From positions 62,001 to 126,000 of the forward strand of contig AJFK01000185.1 in assembly GCA_000467715.1 (NCBI GenBank): 64,000 nt of DNA. The letters are read 5' to 3'. The translations under genes were made by a program, and so were the position numbers. The stretch comes from Hysterium pulicare CBS 123377. Its lineage: Eukaryota; Ascomycota; Dothideomycetes; Hysteriales; Hysteriaceae. The notes below the pieces were generated by a model. That model was given only the letters and a program-made list of their open reading frames with translations. It had not been told where the DNA came from and did not search any database. Positions 56,530 to 64,000 of this stretch are shown here, one piece after another; the first letter of the stretch is position 1; the number at the start of each line of letters is the position of its first letter.

Positions 56530-56901
56530 AAGTTATATATCTTGGCATATTTGTAGTCCGTGCGCTAACTCCGATCATTGCCTCACCACCTAAACAACTA
56601 TGCGAACCTATTCCTCTTACTAATTCACTATTCTCGCTTCTATCTTCTTTACTTTCTCTAGCTTTTGATTGTACTTCTTTCGTTGTATTTATTAATTCTT
56701 CTTTTCTATTTCTGTAAAACTAACTTGATATAGATCTACTATATTTTAATAAGTATTTATTTTACTGTTTTCTCTACTTAGAATATTTTTTAATAATAAT
56801 CAGTTAAGTAATGAAAATACGAGCACCCTACCTCAATTCGCTACAATAGTATTCGTGATCCAGAGCGTGGAGTTTGATCGAGGCCACTTTCAAGCGCGAT
56901 G
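56530..56901. other. AT-rich intergenic region
   Basis: 372 bp with a strongly AT-rich centre (about 56680-56820). No gene or intact element is visible. Confidence 0.5.
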
Positions 56902-59415
56902 TCACTGAAATGTCAATGAATCGAAATCTTCCACCACCATTGGTGTCGTTTGGAACTGGCTGTCCCATAGTTCCTGTCCAACAATTAATACGTGCCCGGG
57001 TCCTTGAAATACTTTTGACGGATCAGAGCTTACCCAGTCGAAATTCATTTCTGTATCTGCCGTCCCCGTGAGAAAGTCTGCTGCAGATGATCCCACAAAA
57101 TCCTGGGCACTAAAATCGAGCTTATTGGAAGCCCCAAAGTATGCTTGATCGCTGTGTATAGGCAGTTGGGGGGCGGGTGTTGTATCTGGGGGAATAAAGG
57201 ATCAGCATCAAAAGGGTGGAGATACAAACCAGAAGTGGCATACCAGAGACACTTCTTGGATTAGAGACCAGAGTGGTTGGCACAGCTTCTACCGAATCAG
57301 CGGACTCGATATCCTTCAACATGACCCTCAAAGCCTCTGCTGCTTTTACTGCGAGAGCTGATGTTGTGCTCGACTTGCACCAAATGCCATAGCTGCTTTT
57401 CAGTGCCTGCAGCCTTTTATGTCTTGGCCACATCGCTTCAATCTCGCCTTCATAATCAGAAGGCAAGCCCTCCTCCACTCTCATGCCCCAGGCAAGATCT
57501 AGACAGAGAATCATTGCTGCAAGGACGTAGTCTTGATTGATGAGAGCGGCCGTTCTCCACTGTTCACCATACAGTTGTCCGCCAGGTTGAGTAGCCTCAT
57601 GGAAAGTACATTGAACATCCAGAAGCTTCATTGCAGCATCGACAGAGGCAGTTCTTGAGTACCGGAATTGAGGATTAGACTTGCCCAGGACGAGATACTT
57701 TCGATGCAGCACACAGCGGCTCTTCTGAAAACAAACTTCAAGAGCGAATCTTCGGAGAATGAGATCCGCATCATCGGTGATAGAGAGACTTAAAGATCGC
57801 ATTGTCAAGTACAGAGGGAGTGTAGCATGCGTTTCCATTAGTTTAAAATCGAGGCACATCAACTTATCGTAGGATGGAGGTGTGATGGAGTTAATTTGGT
57901 CCACAATCAGTCCAAGTTGTCGAAGTAATCGGACCATAAAAATTGCATATGCCACGGGCGTAACATCTGTGCTTGGCCGTGGGTGTGGGAGCTCAGTCAT
58001 GCCTTCGTCAAAATCTGTGTCCAGTAAATTCTTAGGCTCAGCAGTATCGGTCTCTTCCTCCCGAATCATTCGAGGAAGTCCAACTTGAGCAGAAGTCATA
58101 AGATCGAGTTGAAAGATCAGAGACCATACTCTCCTCCGCATTTCGCCGTCGAATGGCGATATGCTGGGATAGCGGCTTGCATCACGATGGTATCCAAGTC
58201 GCATGGCGACTCTAACGATAATCCCAAGGACCACGTAAGCCCCAAATTCCGAGACTCTGGCTTGAAACTTTTCAAGAGCGTAGTAGAAGCACAGAGTATC
58301 TACGGTATATCGTCTTGGACGGAGGTAATTTACCTCCACGAGGCATTGTGCAGTCCGGTCGCGAAACAGACGACTCATCTCCCACATAGAGGTAAAGGGT
58401 TCAGGCATGGCGTGCAATTCTTCCCCAGACACTGCATAGAAGTAAGAACCTAGGCCGAGAATAGAGAAGAGGAGCCCAATCCACATCAGCGGCGTTTCGG
58501 TAGGTTCTTTAAACATTTGGTTGTACTACCGGTTAACTATTAGTCAATTCAATTTCATGGTTCACGTATGTGACCTACTTACCTCTTTCATAAATGTCGG
58601 CACATGTACGACCACTGTGGCTATTTCAGTACGTCTAAAGTCTGTTAGATGAACAGTGAACTTACTCGGCGCCATGTCCATGGTTCTGAACCAGCGCGAG
58701 ATCAGCATGTCACAGACAGACCTTATGGGGATTGAGGACATAATTTCGGACTTTGACGCATGGTTTGTACCAAATAAGATCTGGGGTTTGAAATCAATTA
58801 TTTCGGACGTGTCTGGAGCCTCTAAGTCAATTTTCAACTCTGTGATGTCTTCGAGAATTGCCTCCCAATGTTCGTTTCCCACAAAATTCACTTGGTCCTT
58901 GGTGAGTTTCCCCAAAGAGGCTTTCGGAATATTCGGGTCTATCCGGTTATAAGGTGATGGCGCTACAGATTGAGCGAAGCCACCATTTTTGGCGAGACTG
59001 GTGGCAGAGGGTGATTTCTCTGTTGTAGGTCCATCTTGGTCTAGGATGGTCTGGCTGTTTAACAAAGTTATGACCATATCTTCCAAATGTCGGACTCTAT
59101 CTTGAACGTTTGTTGTCCCTCGTAGCCTAGCAGAACGAGGACGAGAGGAATCTTGCTTGATGTAATCACATGATTCAGGCTGTCCGCGCTTGGTGCAGTT
59201 GAGACAAGGCTTCACGCGATCACATTTCAATCTGTAGATACGTAAGCATAAGCTAAGCGTGTTTTGGGAACCAAACGTCACTTCTTCTGTCTGCAGATTG
59301 TGCAGGACAACTGCGGCTTGTCCCTGCGTCGACTCGGCTTGATTGGGGGCTGCTGAGAGTGAAATTCACCTTCACTAGGATTTGGGGCTGAGTTCGGTTC
59401 AAATATTGCAAACAT
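56902..59415 (-). CDS. Zn2Cys6 fungal-specific transcription factor
   Basis: Exons 59282-59415, 59232-side 58666-59231, 58583-58620, 57244-58525 and 56902-57185 encode 767 residues. Splicing exon 1 to exon 2 rebuilds the binuclear cluster SCTICRQKKLKCDRVKPC followed by LNCTKRGQPESC, the DNA-binding domain of the Gal4-type family. The fungal-specific middle domain follows (WIGLLFSILGLGSYFY, VVLGIIVRVAMRLGYHRD, MRRRVWSLIFQLDLMTSAQVG). The third exon is only 38 nt. The 45-nt intron before it has no stop and is a multiple of three, so its retention would add 15 residues; spliced, the text reads MDMAPTTVVVHVPTF, the usual family spelling. It is divergent from an MFS exporter across 678 bp, so it may regulate that gene. 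Confidence 0.88.
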
Positions 59416-60093
59416 TTTTGAGAGACAAAGAATGAAAAGTTGCGTTCTGGAGCCGTGTACATGTGTAGGTACGATGTTGCGTCGTATGTTATTGTTAGTA
59501 TTAGTCAGCCTATAGTTTGGAAGGGCCCTCGTCTCTCCTGTTCACGCCATCCATCAATACATCCCAGATGGCTCTATTTTAATCTGGCATCAAGTCTATG
59601 CACCCATTCAATATTCGATATATCATTTCATGTAGCCTATAGAGACCTATGTAAGGTAGGTATCTACAATGTACTGTACATCTTCCGGTCCGCCCCAGCA
59701 ACGCGTTGGCTTGCAGGCACGTTGGCAATACCGGCCAGGACTTGAGTAAAGGCCTACTATTCTACGATTTCGTGCATGGCTCTTTGCGTCCTGTCTCCTC
59801 GGGTCATTTCTTACTTCATTACTCGTTTTCGTCACGCCCATCTTCGGATCTTGATGTTGTGTCCGAATTTTAGATATGTCCGACCATCCGAGTCTAACTT
59901 CTTTCATACATCAAGTGTCATTTCAGTATGGCATTCGTAACCGCATATCAGTTATAAGCAACATAAATGTCCCCGATGAGCCTTTCAGGCGAAATATATC
60001 TGAATTTCTTGCTTCTTATCAGTTTACTTCATAACGTACTTTACGTCTTCTCGTTTTCACCTGGGAGCACTCGCATCTTGCCAGCTCACCAAC
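59416..60093. promoter_or_regulatory. shared divergent promoter of the Zn2Cys6 factor and MFS exporter
   Basis: 678 bp between the two start codons. It contains CCGGTCCG near 59685 and a 10-bp perfect palindrome CAACGCGTTG at 59699-59708, possible sites for a dimeric Zn2Cys6 protein. Binding is inferred only. No gene seen. Confidence 0.4.
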
Positions 60094-62203
60094 ATGTTGT
60101 TCAAAAAGAAGGGGAAACAGCCACAGAAGGACGAGATCGTGCCGCCTGCGCCGGGTACGCAGTCCACCAACTTCGTCTACCCTTCGGGTTTCAAGCTCGC
60201 GCTGCTGATGATCTCCATCTTCATTGGCATGTTCCTAGTGGCCTTGGTACGTTCAACGTAGCAGACTCCTCCAGGAGCATGTCTACGTACGTGCAAGCTG
60301 ATCAGCCTCGTTTGCAGGATAAACTTATCATCTCAACCGCCATACCTCAGATCACCAACCAGTTCCACTCGGCGAACAATATTGGCTGGTATGGGACGGC
60401 CTACCTGCTCACCAACTGCGCCTTCTTGTTGGTATTTGGAAAATTATACACCTTCTTAAACGTCAAAGCCACCTTTCTGACAGCCGTGGTACTCTTCGAG
60501 GTGGGCTCGGCCATCTGCGGCGCGGCACCGAACTCAATCGCTTTAATCATTGGCAGAGCCATTGCCGGCCTAGGAGCCGGAGGCGTTCAGTCTGGCATCG
60601 TACGATGTCCCTTCTCTTCACTAGAGACCATTTTTCGACCACCCTTCTTCCCCCTCTGCGTTGCGTTATCTTTCTCATCAAACTTACTCACACCATGGTG
60701 TATTAGATCGTCATTATTGTCTACGCTGTTCCGTTGCACAAACGGCCCAAATACCAAGGTTTCTTTGGTGCCGTGTTTGGGATCGCATCCGTGCTCGGCC
60801 CGCTAGTCGGCGGCGCCTTTACCACAAACGTTACCTGGCGGTGGTGTTTTTACAGTGAGTAATGACAAGAGGAAATCCAAAATTGCTCCGCGCGTAGTAA
60901 TTGATTCCTAGTAAATCTTCCCTTGGGAGGCGCGGTCATGGTATTCGTCTTCTTCTTGCTCCGAGTCCCCGACCGTCCCAACACCACAGATACTCTAAAA
61001 GACAAGCTACAGCAACTCAATATTGAGGGCCTACTTCCTCTCCTTCCCGGAGTAATCTGCCTCTGCCTAGCTCTACAATGGGGCGGTTTTACGTATAGTG
61101 TAAGTTTCGGGCCTGGATATCCTTCCACGGTGCCTTTTCTGCTGCCTCGGACCAGCAGAGCTGACCGCATTTAGTGGAGCGACGGGCGTATCATTGCGTT
61201 ACTTGTGCTCGCTTTCGTACTCTTGATCGCCTTCATCTTGATCCAGGTCTGGAAGCCGGACCAAGCCACGGTGCCGCCGCGCATCTTCATCCAGCGTAGC
61301 ATCGCCAGTGGATTCTGGGTGAGCTGTTGTGTTGGCGCGCACCAGGCGCTGTTCCGTAAGTCTGCCCTATTTTAGATGAAAACAGAATCGCGTGCTAATG
61401 CCAGAACACCAGTTTATTACCTTCCCATCTGGTTCCAGGCCATTGACGGCAATTCAGCCGTCGAGAGCGGCATTCACCTCCTGCCCATGGTGCTTTCTCT
61501 CGTTGTTGCGTCCATTCTCACCGGCCTGCTAACGGCCCGCATCGGCTATTACATGCCATTCTTGATCTTCGGCATCTGCATTACAGCGGTCGGCGCTGGT
61601 CTGCTCACCTCCTTTAGCATCAACACGTTGGTGGGCCAATGGATAGGTTACCAGATCGTGTACGGGTACGGCCTCGGCTCTTCCTCACAGGCACCCAACA
61701 TGGCTGCGCAGACGGTGCTACCACGCAACGAAGTGTCTATTGGCGCTTCGCTCATGCTTTTCGGTCAGACGCTCTTTGGCGCCATCTTCGTCTCGGTTGG
61801 CCAGAACGTCCTCGACAACCAACTGGCCAAACGCCTCGCCGGCATCCCGGGCATCAGTCCCCGGCTGATCCAGAGCACGGGCGCCACCGAGCTCCTCAAG
61901 CTCATCCCTGCCGAGGACTACGCCGCGGTCCTGGGAGCATATAACGACTCGCTACGCGTGTGCTTTCAGGTTGGCCTCATTATGACCTGCCTCTCCATCC
62001 TGGGCGCTCTCGGCATGGAGTGGCGCAGCGTTAAGAAAAATCTCCCGCCCAAGAACCCTGACGGCGAGCGGGTTGCTGAGGATAGCGAGCGCCAGGGTGA
62101 TTTGAGGGAGAAAAACGCGTCAGAGGCCGACGGGGAGAAGGACAGGAACGCAGCTGCGGCGGGATTGACGGTGGGCACCGAGGCCACACGCGCGGCTTCT
62201 TAG
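60094..62203 (+). CDS. MFS drug:H+ antiporter-type exporter (DHA2, 14 helices)
   Basis: Six exons (60094-60246, 60318-60599, 60707-60854, 60912-61099, 61175-61355, 61413-62203) encode 580 residues. The DHA2 signature [20 protein letters not shown] with [12 protein letters not shown], motif C-like [27 protein letters not shown] and [20 protein letters not shown] are characteristic of 14-helix fungal exporters of toxins and drugs. The last acceptor was placed at 61412 because it alone restores YYLPIWFQ. The C-terminal tail is charged. After the TAG stop the same frame stays open for 27 more charged codons. The substrate is unknown; the adjacent divergent Zn2Cys6 gene suggests a regulated detoxification or export unit. 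Confidence 0.9.
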
Positions 62204-63108
62204 ATCGAGCAGAAGACCGAGGAGAGGACTGAGAATGAGACTGAGAATGAGACTGAGAAAGGAAACGCCAAGGAGATGGCTGCTTGAGCAGTGTCTTACT
62301 GGAACTGGGGAAGGAAAACAATTCTCTCACTTGAAGAATCAACATCGTTTGATTATAATGATACTTCATGGGCCCGGAAGGCAGGTCCCTCCCTGCTCGG
62401 GCTGTTTCTATACGGCATAAATACCCCACTCAAAAAATTCCTTATTGAACACTTAGCATACTATTTCCTTCATTAAGATTAAAATGAAATATTTCTCTGA
62501 TTAAGACTAAAAAGAAATATCTCCCTTTTTAACGTTTCTTGGCGAGCTCTGTCTCCAAGCATGAACCTGCAAGACTGCCCACTGGTAGAGCTTGACGAAG
62601 GCGCTATCAAGATTCTCAACCTCATTCGATTGCCCTGTATTAGAGAGGATGTAAGCATCTACCAAGACTGTATAGCGATGGGAACGAATCATCCATGAAG
62701 CTTCGTGTACGGGAAGTTTCGGTCTTCGAAGACGGCCGCAGTCGAGGCAGCGGAAGGACATCTTTACTCAGGCTGGCAATGGACTTGAGAAAGGGAGAAT
62801 CGAGGAAGAGTGGCATCGATTTCTCGCCGATACAGAAGCTAGATTGTAGAATAGCAAGTGGAGGGCAGCCCGAAATGAGACGGGGCATCAAAATGCGATG
62901 TTAGGTTACTTAAAGGGGTTTCTCTAGGACTAGGCAGAATGTAGGCTAGTAGAGGTGGCCCCGGCTTAGCGCAGCCTTGATCCTCGCTTTATCGATTAGA
63001 ATTAAGTCAAAGACAAAATTCACCATTTGCACTTCTACCACAAACCGCCACAGCCAACCGGCAAAACTCTATCTACCGCACATATCTGTCGAACCGAAAG
63101 CCTTCAAT
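62204..63108. other. intergenic region
   Basis: Begins with the 27-codon in-frame extension after the MFS stop. A 28-bp imperfect direct repeat (TTAAGAxTAAAAxGAAATAT) lies at 62473-62528. Short overlapping frames at 62507-62904 show no family resemblance. Confidence 0.5.
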
Positions 63109-64000
63109 ATGCCAGCTCCGACAGCGCTCTTGCGCAACCCAGAGGCCCTAGCCGAAGACCAAAAAATGGCCGAATCAATCCCACTTCCAGCAGACGAAGA
63201 TTCAACTGGATTAATAGACATGGACGTCCTTCCAACAGACACTCCCGCCGCAATCCAAACCGAACCTACAGCTACTAATGACGACGTTGTCATGACTGAC
63301 GAGAGTGGACGACCGCGCTTCGCCCCCGCAAAAGAGATCCCAGTCGCATTTCGAAGAGAACAGAGGAAAGTCCCCATACCACCACATCGGATTTCGCCTT
63401 TGAAGAATTCTTGGTCCAAAATTTATCCGCCTTTAGTGGATCATCTGAAATTGCAGGTTCGAATGAATCAGAAGAGCAGAGCTGTTGAGCTACGGACGAG
63501 TAAACATACCACAGACACTGGGGCTTTGCAGAAGGGCGAAGGTCAGTCCTCCTAGAGGTGCATGAATTGATGTGAAAGTGGTTTTAACTTGTGACCTGTA
63601 GATTTTGTTAAAGCCTTTACCCTTGGTTTCGACGTTGACGATGCTATTGCGCTCCTTAGATTGGTAAGTCCTCTTTTCTGCCTACTACAAGCAGCATACT
63701 AATGCCTTTCAGGACGGTCAGTACTTCCGATTAACCTTTTTTACTCTCACTCACTCCTTCAGATCTATACATCGAGACTTTTGAAGTCAAGGACGTTAAG
63801 AGCCTTTCAGGAGACCGTAAGCCTACCTCTCCTAATGTCGTCACACACCTCATTAACATTTCTCCCACAGATCTATCCCGCGCAATCGGCCGCATAGCAG
63901 GCAAAGACGGTCGCACCAAGTTCGCCATCGAAAATAGCTCCCGAACCCGCGTCGTGCTCGCAGACCAAAAGATCCACATACTCGGCGGCTTCAAGAACAT
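63109..64000 (+). CDS. PNO1: pre-rRNA processing protein Pno1/Dim2 (partial, 5' part)
   Basis: Exons 63109-63541, 63602-63663, 63713-63716, 63763-63816 and 63871 onward; the gene runs off the window. Pno1/Dim2 is a KH-domain RNA-binding protein of 40S pre-ribosomes that guides Nob1 cleavage of 20S pre-rRNA. Family sequence is [37 protein letters not shown], and [20 protein letters not shown] (KH core) followed by [17 protein letters not shown]. The N-terminal 140 residues are acidic and variable ([16 protein letters not shown]). Reading the conserved LRLDDLYIE requires a 4-nt exon (GACG) between introns of 49 and 46 nt; direct joining of the flanking exons breaks the frame. Confidence 0.93.

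Noticed and set aside
58640-58665. Shorter introns of 24 or 30 nt at the same donor in the Zn2Cys6 gene
   Set aside because: Too short for fungal splicing; the 45-nt choice restores the family sequence MDMAP...HVPTF.
62507-62904. Possible small gene on either strand between the MFS exporter and PNO1
   Set aside because: Several short overlapping frames, none with a supported start, splice signals or recognisable sequence.

Overview
This is a gene-dense nuclear segment of a filamentous ascomycete (Pezizomycotina). The evidence is short GT-AG introns (mostly 45-110 nt) with CTAAC/CTGAC-like branch sites, fungal-specific families (Zn2Cys6 factor, Clr5 domain, Mdm31/32, Tps3-type trehalose subunit) and compact intergenic regions. 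The gene set would fit a leotiomycete, but I cannot fix the class from sequence alone. Gene models below were built by hand: each spliced model was checked for reading-frame continuity and for recognisable protein sequence across the junctions.

Layout. 0-13 kb: DNA polymerase delta subunit 2 (+), INO80 subunit Ies1 (-), a Clr5-domain protein with a Cys-rich tail (+), a Tps3/Tsl1-like trehalose synthase regulatory subunit (+) and an RBR-type zinc protein (-). 13-22 kb: dienelactone hydrolase (-), a six-helix membrane protein (-), a secreted class 3 lipase (+), then an accessory stretch of tandem repeats, microsatellite and tiny ORFs. 22-34 kb: M1 aminopeptidase (+), an amphipathic-repeat protein interrupted by an in-frame stop (-), ATG5 (-), an unknown protein (+), a small hydrophilic protein (-), a CobW/COG0523 GTPase (+), a disordered protein (-) and a tRNA-Pro gene with two insertions (+). 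34-50 kb: a methyltransferase, dolichol kinase SEC59, ATG1, an MFS transporter and cytochrome c1 (all +). 50-64 kb: a divergent pair of PTS1-bearing enzymes (4-coumarate:CoA ligase-like, ending AKL; thioesterase-like, ending SKL), MDM31/32 (-), a Zn2Cys6 factor (-) divergent from a 14-helix MFS exporter (+), and the 5' part of PNO1/DIM2 (+), cut by the window edge.

Most genes are housekeeping. Two local functional units stand out. The peroxisomal pair shares a 433-bp promoter with three copies of the fatty-acid-response hexamer CCTCGG. The Zn2Cys6/MFS pair looks like a regulator next to its transporter.

The most unusual object is the tRNA-Pro(UGG) gene at 34026-34153. Besides an 8-nt insert at the usual intron site (37/38), it carries a 48-nt insert between positions 26 and 27. 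That insert begins GTGAGT, contains GCTGAC and ends TTTAG, which is the anatomy of a spliceosomal intron inside an RNA polymerase III gene. Other points worth following are a 4-nt microexon in PNO1, the in-frame stop in the amphipathic-repeat gene, and a 162-bp tandem repeat with nested palindromes.
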